Below, in pieces: positions 1 to 6,100 of a stretch of DNA of 21,576 bases. Position 1 is the first letter of the stretch. Each line of letters opens with the position of its first letter. The stretch is from UBA7683 sp964643895 (GTDB lineage Bacteria; Patescibacteriota; Saccharimonadia; Saccharimonadales; UBA7683). Position numbers and translations under genes: made by a program. The stretch is from the NCBI GenBank assembly GCA_964643895.1, contig CAZXUE010000012.1, positions 1-21,576 on the forward strand, given 5' to 3'. Under the pieces are notes generated by a model, which saw only the letters and a program-made list of their open reading frames with translations, searched no databases and was not told where the DNA came from.

Positions 1-213
1 TTCTGATTGCGACTTGTTAAGTTTTTCGTTAATATTCTCGTTCAAGCTCTGCTGCAACTCGGCCACGCCTTTACTCAAATTATCCAGATCTGTTTTTAAA
101 TACTGCGCCGCTTGATCATTTTGAGGCTTCGAGAGCTTCTGGTTCAATACAAAAATCACCGCCCCAAACCCAAGCACCACCAAAGCCAACAACACAATCA
201 AAAGCATTTCCAT
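1..213 (-). CDS. rmuC: RmuC-like protein, N-terminal fragment (runs off the window)
   Basis: The 71 codons from ATG at 213 to base 1 are open, and the rest of the gene lies outside the window. The product begins with one strongly hydrophobic segment (about residues 3-24, MEMLLIVLLALVVLGFGAVI), followed by a polar, Gln/Lys/Asn-rich stretch with heptad-like leucines, predicted coiled coil. A short N-terminal membrane anchor plus long coiled coil is the typical start of RmuC, a predicted nuclease-related protein that limits recombination at inverted repeats. Only the anchor and the beginning of the coil are visible. The catalytic PD-(D/E)XK-like core is not, so another coiled-coil membrane protein is possible. 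The gene is divergent from the pentapeptide gene and has a perfect TATAAT 6 nt before its ATG, suggesting a leaderless transcript. Confidence 0.5.
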   Translation of the reverse strand, partial: MEMLLIVLLALVVLGFGAVIFVLNQKLSKPQNDQAAQYLKTDLDNLSKGVAELQQSLNENINEKLNKSQSE

Positions 214-219
214 GGTTTT

Positions 220-229
220 ATTATATGCT
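220..229. promoter_or_regulatory. Bidirectional pair of overlapping -10 elements (rmuC / pentapeptide gene)
   Basis: On the minus strand TATAAT (225-220) ends 6 nt before the rmuC ATG at 213. On the plus strand TATGCT (224-229) ends 6 nt before the GTG at 236. The two hexamers share bases 224-225. Only one polymerase could occupy the site at a time, so the two genes would be coupled by exclusion. Both distances place the transcription start at the first base of the start codon. No clear -35 box was seen for either direction. Confidence 0.45.
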
Positions 230-235
230 AGATAG

Positions 236-826
236 GTGATGAAACGAAAACCCATAGCTGAACTTATTCACAAAGCCCGCTTTGGCGAGGTAAAATGCGA
301 AATTAACGGAGAGGGTGTTGAAATTAGCGGCGCCCATCGGTTGATCACGATCACTGCTGGCAAATACCCATTTTTCGATCTTGCCGATGCAATTATACAA
401 GAGCTACGTGCGCCCAACATTCTGTGCTACAGAGGCTCTATTATAAGATCGTGCATTTCTAAAGGTCGGCTTACAGGAATTCAGCTCCCTGATGCCCATA
501 TTACTGATGTTGTATTTAAAAACTGCCTCTTGAATCTGGCTAATTTTCGGAAGGCAAAATTTGAACGTTGTATATTTATTGATTGTGATCTGACTGAAAC
601 CGACTTTTCCAATGCCAATATTCACAATACATTGTTTGAAAATTGCCAAATTGATCTAGTGGAATTTTCAAATGTACAGTGTAAGCGTGTTGAATTTTTA
701 AATACCAACTTATCTCAAATTAGGGGTGTAAGCGGATTGAGCGGCTCCGCGATCACTGAAGAAAACCTCATTGAGATTGCACCCCTTCTTGCGGCAAGTC
801 ACGGTATTCATTTGATTGCAAGATAA
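236..826 (+). CDS. Pentapeptide-repeat protein
   Basis: The 196-residue product has no signal peptide or membrane segment. Residues about 80-160 consist of consecutive A(D/N)LXX-type pentapeptides, for example VVFKN CLLNL ANFRK AKFER CIFID CDLTE TDFSN ANIHN. Such repeats fold as a right-handed quadrilateral beta-helix. The first ~75 residues and the last ~35 (ending GIHLIAR) are not repeats and I do not recognise them. Pentapeptide proteins serve varied roles (gyrase protection, scaffolding), so no specific function can be assigned. GTG at 236 and ATG at 239 are adjacent in-frame starts. GTG is preferred because a TATGCT -10 hexamer ends 6 nt upstream, the same geometry as the other leaderless starts here. 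There is no Shine-Dalgarno sequence. The gene stands alone, divergent from rmuC and convergent with the reductase at 916-1590. Confidence 0.8.
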   Translation: MMKRKPIAELIHKARFGEVKCEINGEGVEISGAHRLITITAGKYPFFDLADAIIQELRAPNILCYRGSIIRSCISKGRLTGIQLPDAHITDVVFKNCLLNLANFRKAKFERCIFIDCDLTETDFSNANIHNTLFENCQIDLVEFSNVQCKRVEFLNTNLSQIRGVSGLSGSAITEENLIEIAPLLAASHGIHLIAR

Positions 827-864
827 GATCGAAGATGATTAAAAATTGTAATGTCGTCATCTGC

Positions 865-900
865 TTATACTTATATGAGCCATCTACGCCATAGGTATAA
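865..900. repeat. Inverted repeat in the convergent gap, possible weak terminator
   Basis: TTATACTTAT (865-874) pairs with ATAGGTATAA (891-900) over ten positions with one G-T wobble, around a 16-base loop. It lies between two convergent genes. It is AT-rich and has no following T-tract on either strand, so a role as terminator is only a guess. Confidence 0.25.
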
Positions 901-915
901 ACAATTATACACTAT

Positions 916-1590
916 TTAGTATTCTATGTCAATATATCCATCAAAGTAGTCGTACTTGATATGCCGACGATCAATACCCTGCTTGACCAAACCCTCTCCA
1001 AGCATCTCTGAGAATGATTGCGATCCCGCTAGGTAAACCGTTCGTTCAAAAATATCAGACACATCGGCAAGAAGCTGCTGAAGCGTTAAGCGAGTTTTGT
1101 CGTAGATCTTCATATCAAGGCTGACGTCCTCAGCTACAGCAGCTTGTAGTTCATCCATAAACGGCCTTCTATCTTGCCTACCTGCGTACAGAAGCAGAGC
1201 ATTGTTTGGCACTTTTTTATGGATCTGATCTAAGATGATGCTTCGAAAAGTAGTAACACCAATGCCACCGGCAATATAGAGTTTTTGGCGACCGTCATCT
1301 TGCCATATAAAATCACCACCCAGCTGATCGGCTTCTATCATCTCGCCGATCTCAAGTCTGGCCATCCGCTGCTTGTAAGTGCTCACTCCAAGATACGTTG
1401 TAATCAGGAGTTCTTTTTCGTGAGGCGCAGAAGCAATGGTGAACAACCGATCTTGATCAACTGGCAGTACATCCGGCATGGTCAAATTTATATACTGCCC
1501 GGCCTGCCATGTTAACGGCTCCACTGGCTCAAATATAAACGAGACCACCTCGCCAACTTCGCTGCGTTTTTCTTTTAAGATCAGTCTCAT
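916..1590 (-). CDS. FAD/NAD(P)-binding oxidoreductase (ferredoxin-NADP reductase family)
   Basis: This 224-residue protein has the two-domain layout of the FNR superfamily. The N-terminal beta-barrel (about 1-98) carries the flavin motif R48-L-F-T51 in DQDRLFTIASAP and the barrel signature WQAGQYINL near residue 28. The C-terminal Rossmann part (about 100-224) has the nicotinamide-binding motif IAGGIGVTTFRSII around residue 106, plus LLLYAGRQ and TVYLAGSQSF. No iron-sulfur ferredoxin domain or heme domain is fused, so the electron partner is unknown; a flavodoxin, ferredoxin or quinone is possible. Expected to be soluble. It is the last minus-strand gene before the convergent pentapeptide gene. 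TATAAT at 1603-1598 ends 7 nt before the ATG, so it probably has its own leaderless promoter and is not simply the tail of the upstream operon. Confidence 0.85.
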   Translation of the reverse strand: MRLILKEKRSEVGEVVSFIFEPVEPLTWQAGQYINLTMPDVLPVDQDRLFTIASAPHEKELLITTYLGVSTYKQRMARLEIGEMIEADQLGGDFIWQDDGRQKLYIAGGIGVTTFRSIILDQIHKKVPNNALLLYAGRQDRRPFMDELQAAVAEDVSLDMKIYDKTRLTLQQLLADVSDIFERTVYLAGSQSFSEMLGEGLVKQGIDRRHIKYDYFDGYIDIEY

Positions 1591-1597
1591 GGCTCAT

Positions 1598-1603
1598 ATT
1601 ATA
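1598..1603 (-). promoter_or_regulatory. -10 element of the FNR-family gene
   Basis: Perfect TATAAT on the minus strand (1603-1598), 7 nt before the ATG at 1590. There is no room for a Shine-Dalgarno site between a typical start point and the ATG, so the transcript would be leaderless. No convincing -35 box. Confidence 0.45.
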
Positions 1604-1627
1604 GCCCACCGACACCAGTAACGCTTG

Positions 1628-1927
1628 TTACGCTACTAAGCCGACGACTATAAGCACAGAAAGGACGGTCCAAATCACTTGCACTGCAATAAGCGGCTTG
1701 TCTTTAATCTTAATACCATGTGCCAGCCAAATAACCGAAGTAAGAACATAGGCGCCCCAGGTCAGTAACGAAACACCCTTGTTGCCATTAATCCAGATCT
1801 CATATACTTGCGGGATTGTCATAAGAGGGCCAAATGCAATTGCAAAATAGAGTAATGGTTCTTTTGTAGAACGTTTTTTAGATTTTTTCTTGGCTTTGCG
1901 ATACGTATAATGCGCGTGCGAACTCAT
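1628..1927 (-). CDS. SemiSWEET / PQ-loop sugar transporter
   Basis: The 99-residue product matches the size and three-helix layout of bacterial SemiSWEETs, which work as homodimers and move small sugars along their gradient. After a very basic N-terminus (RKAKKKSKKRSTK), helix 1 contains FGPLMTIPQVYEIW with the hallmark Pro-Gln pair. This is followed by NGNKGVSLLTWGAYVLTSV (helix 2, with the conserved G-V-S-L turn) and a third helix near the end. The N-terminal basic stretch of ~20 residues is longer than usual and may anchor to phospholipid. Transport function is inferred from family membership, and the substrate is unknown. It follows the DUF2177 gene after a 52-nt gap that holds an extended -10 (TGCTATACT, 1969-1961). 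It may therefore be transcribed on its own. Confidence 0.8.
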   Translation of the reverse strand: MSSHAHYTYRKAKKKSKKRSTKEPLLYFAIAFGPLMTIPQVYEIWINGNKGVSLLTWGAYVLTSVIWLAHGIKIKDKPLIAVQVIWTVLSVLIVVGLVA

Positions 1928-1960
1928 ACTTTTATATTTTTATTTCCTTATTTTATATGC

Positions 1961-1969
1961 AGTATAGCA
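1961..1969 (-). promoter_or_regulatory. Extended -10 upstream of the SemiSWEET gene
   Basis: TGC-TATACT on the minus strand (1969-1961). The likely start is near 1953, giving a leader of about 25 nt before the ATG at 1927. AAGGA (about 1950-1945) lies 17 nt before the ATG, which is rather far for a ribosome site. Confidence 0.35.
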
Positions 1970-1979
1970 CGACGACTAT

Positions 1980-2381
1980 TTAATTAAATAGTGCTCGATA
2001 CAGTAACAGAGCAACTACTGCCGTGCTTGCTGAGACAAGCGCACCCCAAGCTAGATCGACAGCTGTTACTAACCACGGCCAATCTTTTATCACCGCTTGG
2101 CTTGTAAGATCATATGTGGCATATGCAACAATACCAAAGAATGCGCCCCGCGCTGCAACCACAAGCCATGAGACGTCTTTAAGCGCAGGCTGCACCACAA
2201 AAAACACGAGACCCAGAATAAACAAGAGGTAGAACAAACCAGCTGCGAAAAAATTAGGTTTTTCGGCCATCAGGTGGCCAATCTGACTTTTATAAAACTT
2301 CGGTGCCACAACACCAAGCCAGATACTATCGAGTGCTAAAAAAGCCCCCATTGAAACTATGTATAATTTTAAGAATTCCAT
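1980..2381 (-). CDS. DUF2177 family membrane protein
   Basis: The 133-residue, very hydrophobic product has four predicted membrane helices (about residues 5-25, 45-65, 70-90 and 105-130). Family marks are LDSIWLGVVAPKFYKSQIG near residue 17, FYLLFILGLVFFVVQPAL in the second helix, and the charged-aromatic motif AYATYDLTSQAVIKDWPW near residue 85. Its function is unknown. In other bacteria DUF2177 genes often neighbour DUF1295 and lipid-modifying genes. Here it follows the DUF1295 gene with a gap of only one base between stop and ATG, so the two are almost certainly co-translated and may act on the same membrane substrate. That link to lipids is inference. Confidence 0.85.
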   Translation of the reverse strand: MEFLKLYIVSMGAFLALDSIWLGVVAPKFYKSQIGHLMAEKPNFFAAGLFYLLFILGLVFFVVQPALKDVSWLVVAARGAFFGIVAYATYDLTSQAVIKDWPWLVTAVDLAWGALVSASTAVVALLLYRALFN

Positions 2382-2382
2382 G

Positions 2383-3339
2383 CTAAGCCTCCTTCTTTAA
2401 AGATTGTACTCTCTTTGGCTGTAACGGAAAGAACCTACTTGTTCGCTTTTTATACGCTTCAAACGCAGCATTACCTGCATACTTTTTTTCAAGCAACGGA
2501 ATACCGGATACTTTTAAGATCAATGTCGTAATGGTAAGCGGGCCAATCAATGCCCATAAAAACCACGGCGAGCCATAGCTTATCAGCCAAATTCCCCACC
2601 ACTGTGTAACTTCACCAATATANNNNNNNNNNGCGAGGTAATCGGGACGGCGTTCGGAGATGTCGCGTTCCAGAAGGGTCACGCCGTAAACACGGAGGAG
2701 TAGGAAGGACATGAGCAAGGGAGAGAAGATGGTCCAATAGGCTCCGAAGTCGCAGGCGATGAGATAGAGTCCCCACCAGAGAGTGAAGTCGCCGAAGTAG
2801 TTGGGGTGACGGGTGTAGCGCCAGAGGCCTGTTTGCATAATCTTGCCTTTATTACGAGGGTTTTTTATAAACTGACGTAGTTCGTGGTCGCCGATGGCCT
2901 CAACGAGAAAGCCAACCGCCCAAATAGTTGCACCAAAGTAATTAATAATGTTCAGACTATCTTGGCCATTTTTACTCAGCGCAATCACAGGTGCCGAGAT
3001 CAGCACTAGAAGAAACCCTTGCAGCATAAAAACTTGCGAAAAGCTACGTATCGTAAACCACTTTCCCCACTCTTTGCGCCATTGTTGGTAGCGGTAATCT
3101 TCTGACTTTTTACGATTGCGTGTAAAAATATGGGTGCTTAACCGAATACCCCATACGGTAACGAGAATAACGGCCAGCGAAAGCTGTACGCTTGGACGCT
3201 GCATATAAAGCACCCACGCCAAGACCACAAATCCCAGACCCCAAGCCGCATCAGCAACATCGTTACGCCTTACAACTTGTGATATCAGGAACCACCCGCA
3301 CATATACAAGAAGATTGTTGCAAACGCCAAACTAATCAT
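2383..3339 (-). CDS. DUF1295 family membrane enzyme, interrupted by an assembly gap
   Basis: DUF1295 proteins are multi-pass membrane proteins related to steroid 5-alpha-reductase C-terminal domains and isoprenylcysteine methyltransferases. The ATG at 3339 overlaps the stop of the upstream nuclease gene by 4 nt. Residues 1-180 are normal family sequence (MISLAFATIF, then VADAAWGLGFV, then LWRYTRHPNYFGDF at about 172-185). The C-terminal core appears twice: NYFGDFTLWWGLYLI...LLLRVYGVTLLER before the N run and YIGEVTQWWGIWLI...LILKVSGIPLLEK after it. Family members have one copy and about 255 residues, so the 318-residue reading is not a real protein. The copy before the gap is also visibly richer in GC than its surroundings. 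The genuine gene is probably residues 1-180 joined to the last ~75. Confidence 0.75.
   Translation of the reverse strand: MISLAFATIFLYMCGWFLISQVVRRNDVADAAWGLGFVVLAWVLYMQRPSVQLSLAVILVTVWGIRLSTHIFTRNRKKSEDYRYQQWRKEWGKWFTIRSFSQVFMLQGFLLVLISAPVIALSKNGQDSLNIINYFGATIWAVGFLVEAIGDHELRQFIKNPRNKGKIMQTGLWRYTRHPNYFGDFTLWWGLYLIACDFGAYWTIFSPLLMSFLLLRVYGVTLLERDISERRPDYLXXXXYIGEVTQWWGIWLISYGSPWFLWALIGPLTITTLILKVSGIPLLEKKYAGNAAFEAYKKRTSRFFPLQPKRVQSLKKEA
2623..2632. other. Scaffold gap (10 N)
   Basis: Ten consecutive N inside the DUF1295 gene. The sequence on the two sides encodes the same protein region twice, so this is an artificial join, not a gap of known length. Confidence 0.99.
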
Positions 3340-4118
3340 ACTTTGCCACTTTTATTAAGAAAAGTAAGTGTAAGCTCGGTACGAGAACGAGCGTATGTGC
3401 AAAAATCACACTCTCCGCCCATAGCAGCCACCCCAACTGCCGGTATAGCGTCGCTGTCAAGACATACTTTCATCTCATTCAAAGTTGCCTCAACCCAATG
3501 TGCATCGCCCTTGTATGGAATAATCTTGGTTTTAAACTCTAGCCGATTATTAAAACCTTCTAAATCAAATCGGCCATTCGTGTATACAAAATAGCCCGTA
3601 TTATTTACTTTAAAGCCGTTTTGACTTAGGAGCCACTGATATACTTCCATCTGGCGCTTGTACGCAATTTGCCAGGCAGAATCAATTGAAACCTCGGCGC
3701 TCTTAGCCGTTGCCTTGTAATCAACTACGATGAGTTCATCAGCATCGTTAACCCAAATGTCATCAACCGCCCCAAAGATCAGCAAATTTGTCAGCTCATG
3801 GTGATACTGCACGCCCACAAAATTTTCGCGCCATTCGTCTATTTGATCATGTGCGAATGGAATCGCCTCAATATTATATTCCATCATCAATGGGTGTTGC
3901 GTTTTTGCTTTTCGATGCACATCAAATTCTTTTTTGAACAGCTCATCAATCGCTTTATTAATGTTAAACGGTGGGCTTGAAGGACGCTTAATACCGAGCC
4001 TGGCCTCGAGCCAAAAGCAACGTTGACACTGCATAAACAGTTCGATTTTTGAGCGAGAAACCCGAAACGGCCCTTTTGCTTTTTTGTTGTACGTACCCCG
4101 ATATCCGATTTGTGCCAT
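3336..4118 (-). CDS. Cas4/AddB-like PD-(D/E)XK nuclease with a putative Fe-S cluster
   Basis: The 260-residue protein shows the order of motifs seen in Cas4, AddB C-terminal and related exonucleases. Two cysteines come early (C31 and C34, in FMQCQRCFW). The catalytic core follows: GAVDDIWV supplies the metal-binding Asp, ELIVVDYKATA the D-x-K, and QMEVYQWLL the conserved Gln/Tyr helix. Two cysteines lie near the C-terminus (C237 and C240, in GGECDFCTYARSR). Four cysteines in this arrangement usually hold a [4Fe-4S] cluster that locks the nuclease fold. No helicase domain, CRISPR array or cas gene is nearby, so it is probably a solo repair or DNA-processing nuclease. Its stop overlaps the DUF1295 ATG by 4 nt. 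TATACT ends 7 nt before its ATG, suggesting a leaderless operon start. Confidence 0.85.
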   Translation of the reverse strand: MAQIGYRGTYNKKAKGPFRVSRSKIELFMQCQRCFWLEARLGIKRPSSPPFNINKAIDELFKKEFDVHRKAKTQHPLMMEYNIEAIPFAHDQIDEWRENFVGVQYHHELTNLLIFGAVDDIWVNDADELIVVDYKATAKSAEVSIDSAWQIAYKRQMEVYQWLLSQNGFKVNNTGYFVYTNGRFDLEGFNNRLEFKTKIIPYKGDAHWVEATLNEMKVCLDSDAIPAVGVAAMGGECDFCTYARSRTELTLTFLNKSGKV

Positions 4119-4125
4119 ACCTTGT

Positions 4126-4131
4126 AGTATA
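4126..4131 (-). promoter_or_regulatory. -10 element of the nuclease-DUF1295-DUF2177 operon
   Basis: TATACT on the minus strand (4131-4126) ends 7 nt before the ATG at 4118. No Shine-Dalgarno sequence fits downstream of the expected start point. Confidence 0.4.
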
Positions 4132-4163
4132 TACGATTATGGATTTAGGATTATAGAGTAAAA

Positions 4164-4694
4164 TTACTTGTTATAGAGGCTCTCGGATGGAGAAAAAATC
4201 TGAACCAGAGCGTTGCGCAGAGCTTCCTCAATACTGATAGTACGAAGAATTGCCTTGCCGGAATATGTCCCCCAAGTGTCTCTATCATCAAATTGACCCA
4301 GTTCACCACGAATATGGTTCATAGTAGGACCATGTTCGAGATTAAGCTCCTCCATTTTCTGACGCACATATTCTGGAATTACGAGACCACTTGAATAGCC
4401 ATAATAAACCTGGTTTTTATAGCAAACACATGCCCAGGCTTCTTCAAATAGTAAATCATATCTCTCAACCAACCCGCTTTCTAAACCAATACAATACGCA
4501 GACGCATGGCTCTTAACAAGCTGCCGGGCACGATTATACGCACCTTGCTTGGTTTCTTCGTTATATGGTGTATCCGGAACAAGTGATGGAATATCGATGG
4601 CTTCAACTAAAACATAATCTTTCACAATATCCGCAACCACCCTTTTAACTACAGATACCTTCTGTGCATTTTTTGTTCCAACAATAAACTTCAT
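4164..4694 (-). CDS. DUF84 / inosine-xanthosine triphosphatase-like NTPase
   Basis: The 176-residue protein starts MKFIVGTKNAQKVSVVK, the nucleotide-binding loop of the ITPase/YjjX (DUF84) family. It carries EETKQGAYNRA (residues 46-56), the acidic metal-binding and RNA-like helix, and GLESGL at 70-75, the family's glycine-glutamate loop. Family members hydrolyse non-canonical purine triphosphates such as ITP and XTP to monophosphates and so clean the nucleotide pool. The usual length is about 170-180 residues, so it looks complete. The family activity is known, and its application here is inference. The gene lies just upstream of the nuclease with a 45-nt gap that has its own -10, so it may be a separate unit. 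It is divergent from the NDH-2-like gene at 4774. Confidence 0.85.
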   Translation of the reverse strand: MKFIVGTKNAQKVSVVKRVVADIVKDYVLVEAIDIPSLVPDTPYNEETKQGAYNRARQLVKSHASAYCIGLESGLVERYDLLFEEAWACVCYKNQVYYGYSSGLVIPEYVRQKMEELNLEHGPTMNHIRGELGQFDDRDTWGTYSGKAILRTISIEEALRNALVQIFSPSESLYNK

Positions 4695-4705
4695 AATTAC
4701 TATCC

Positions 4706-4711
4706 AGTATA
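4706..4711 (-). promoter_or_regulatory. -10 element of the DUF84 gene
   Basis: TATACT on the minus strand (4711-4706), 11 nt before the ATG at 4694. The leader would be only about 4-5 nt, too short for a ribosome-binding site. Confidence 0.35.
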
Positions 4712-4732
4712 TCGATTATTCATTTCAGTTTA

Positions 4733-4753
4733 TAGGGTGATCATTAACCCCTA
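4733..4753. repeat. Inverted repeat in the DUF84 / NDH-2 divergent gap, possible operator
   Basis: TAGGGT (4733-4738) and ACCCCTA (4747-4753) are inverted with one extra C, around a central TGATCA palindrome (4738-4743). It lies just upstream of the -10 of the NDH-2-like gene, where a repressor or activator could act. Confidence 0.3.
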
Positions 4754-4756
4754 AAA

Positions 4757-4765
4757 TGGTAAACT
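4757..4765 (+). promoter_or_regulatory. Extended -10 of the NDH-2-like gene
   Basis: TGG-TAAACT, ending 8 nt before the ATG at 4774. TAAACT is a weak hexamer, but the TG extension and the distance match the leaderless pattern of other genes here. Confidence 0.35.
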
Positions 4766-4773
4766 AAAGCGTA

Positions 4774-5955
4774 ATGGCAAAGAAGATAACTCGGGTGGTT
4801 GTAGTTGGCGGTGGCTTTGGCGGTGTTAAAACGGCACTCAACCTGGCAAATAAAGCCTGCTTTGAGGTTACGCTGGTTTCTAACAACACACATTTTGAAT
4901 ATCACGGCGCATTGTACCGCTCTGCCGTTGGCCACTCACCAATGGAGGTGGTTATTCCGCTCAGGGAGATCTTTTCAGAGGCGCACAATGTAACACTTGC
5001 GCTTGATACTGCGGCCTACATTGATGCAAAAAAACAACTTCTGGTTTCTATGGAAGGTGAGATATATCCTTACGACGAACTTGTTTTAGCACTCGGCAAT
5101 CAGGTTAATTATTTTGGCATCAAAGGTCTCGCGGAACACACCGAAAGTATGCACGATATCAGCTCCACCATTAAACTCCGTAAGCGACTGGTTGACATGT
5201 TTAGCCGCAGCGTATCAAAACCACTACGCGTAGTAATTGTTGGTGCTGGAGCTTCCGGCGTTGAATTAGCCGGAGAAATCCCGGCATTTTCACGATTGGT
5301 TGCAAAAAAATACGGCATTAAACCTGTTCGAGTAAAAACCGTTTTGGTCGATGCAGCAGACCGCGTACTGCCGATGCTCGCTCCAAAAGCTTCTTTAAAA
5401 ACACATCGTCATTTGCAAAAGCTTGGCGTTGAAATTCATCTTGGTGTACAAGTTGCCGCCTGCAAGTCGGATGCACTCTGCATGAAGAGCGGTGAGCTTG
5501 AAGCGGATGTTATCGTCTGGACAGCAGGCAGCAAACCGGTTGATTTTTATAGCAAGAACTCCGAGATCTTCACACTTGGCCGTGGCGGCCGTGTTGTAGT
5601 CGATGACCACCTTCGAGCCCAAGGTCAATCACACATATACACACTTGGCGACAATGCCGACACTCAATACTCCGGTATGGCTCAAACTGCGCTTCACGAT
5701 GCTAATTTTGTTAGCAGTAATCTTATTCGCGAACAAGCTGGGAAAACACCTGCCGCGTACCGAAACCGCAAACCGCTCTATGTTGTAACCGCTGGCCCCC
5801 AGTGGGCTGTAGTACAACGAGGCAAGCAAATTTTAAGTGGTAAACGGGGTTGGGCTGTTCGCCGGCAAGCTGATTTAATGATCTTCCGCAATTTCCAGCC
5901 CTACAAAGAAGCCATCAAAACCTGGCGCCATGCCTATCGGATCGCAAAGTTTTAA
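4774..5955 (+). CDS. NDH-2-like FAD-dependent NAD(P)H dehydrogenase
   Basis: The 393-residue flavoprotein has two dinucleotide-binding folds. The FAD fold is at the N-terminus (VVVVGGGFGGVKTALNL, residues 8-24). The NAD(H) fold is VVIVGAGASGVELAGE (residues 153-168). The second FAD-contacting motif IYTLGDNAD spans about 288-296 and is followed by the usual A-x-T-A-L-H-D-A helix. Type II NADH dehydrogenases pass electrons from NADH to quinone without pumping protons. The C-terminus ends WRHAYRIAKF, with a basic amphipathic stretch and no membrane helix, consistent with peripheral membrane attachment. No other respiratory-chain gene is visible, so the acceptor is unknown and the protein could regenerate NAD+ in a mainly fermentative cell. 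It is a single-gene unit, divergent from the DUF84 gene. Confidence 0.85.
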   Translation: MAKKITRVVVVGGGFGGVKTALNLANKACFEVTLVSNNTHFEYHGALYRSAVGHSPMEVVIPLREIFSEAHNVTLALDTAAYIDAKKQLLVSMEGEIYPYDELVLALGNQVNYFGIKGLAEHTESMHDISSTIKLRKRLVDMFSRSVSKPLRVVIVGAGASGVELAGEIPAFSRLVAKKYGIKPVRVKTVLVDAADRVLPMLAPKASLKTHRHLQKLGVEIHLGVQVAACKSDALCMKSGELEADVIVWTAGSKPVDFYSKNSEIFTLGRGGRVVVDDHLRAQGQSHIYTLGDNADTQYSGMAQTALHDANFVSSNLIREQAGKTPAAYRNRKPLYVVTAGPQWAVVQRGKQILSGKRGWAVRRQADLMIFRNFQPYKEAIKTWRHAYRIAKF

Positions 5956-5979
5956 ATCTTATTAAGATTAGTTATACAG

Positions 5980-5988
5980 TTATCCACA
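5980..5988 (+). promoter_or_regulatory. DnaA-box-like 9-mer
   Basis: TTATCCACA is a perfect match to the classical DnaA box. Only one copy is in this gap, so it is more likely a regulatory or chance site than an origin. Confidence 0.35.
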
Positions 5989-6000
5989 GTTTATTACGCT

Positions 6001-6016
6001 TATGTTTTAAAACATA
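6001..6016. promoter_or_regulatory. Perfect 16-bp palindrome abutting the -35 box (probable operator)
   Basis: TATGTTTTAAAACATA is identical to its reverse complement over all 16 bases and touches the -35 TTGACA that begins at 6017. This is a position used by repressors and by class II-type activators. Which regulator binds is unknown. Confidence 0.5.
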
Positions 6017-6046
6017 TTGACAGTGTTTTGTAAATAGGCGTATGGT
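6017..6046 (+). promoter_or_regulatory. Sigma-70-type promoter of the repeat-protein gene
   Basis: Consensus -35 TTGACA (6017-6022), an 18-bp spacer and -10 TATGGT (6041-6046). The start point is expected near 6053, leaving a leader of about 48 nt. Confidence 0.65.
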
Positions 6047-6085
6047 TAGATCACGATTGGTGGGAGTCTATAACTAACTAAATGC

Positions 6086-6093
6086 GAGGAGGG
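6086..6093 (+). promoter_or_regulatory. Strong Shine-Dalgarno site of the repeat-protein gene
   Basis: GAGGAGGG ends 7 nt before the ATG at 6101. It is the best ribosome-binding site in the window and fixes the start. It stands out because most genes here lack any such site. Confidence 0.75.
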
Positions 6094-6100
6094 TAGTTGT

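Noticed and set aside
5956..6100. Replication origin, suggested by the perfect DnaA box
   Set aside because: Only one box, no AT-rich unwinding cluster of repeats, and no dnaA/dnaN nearby.
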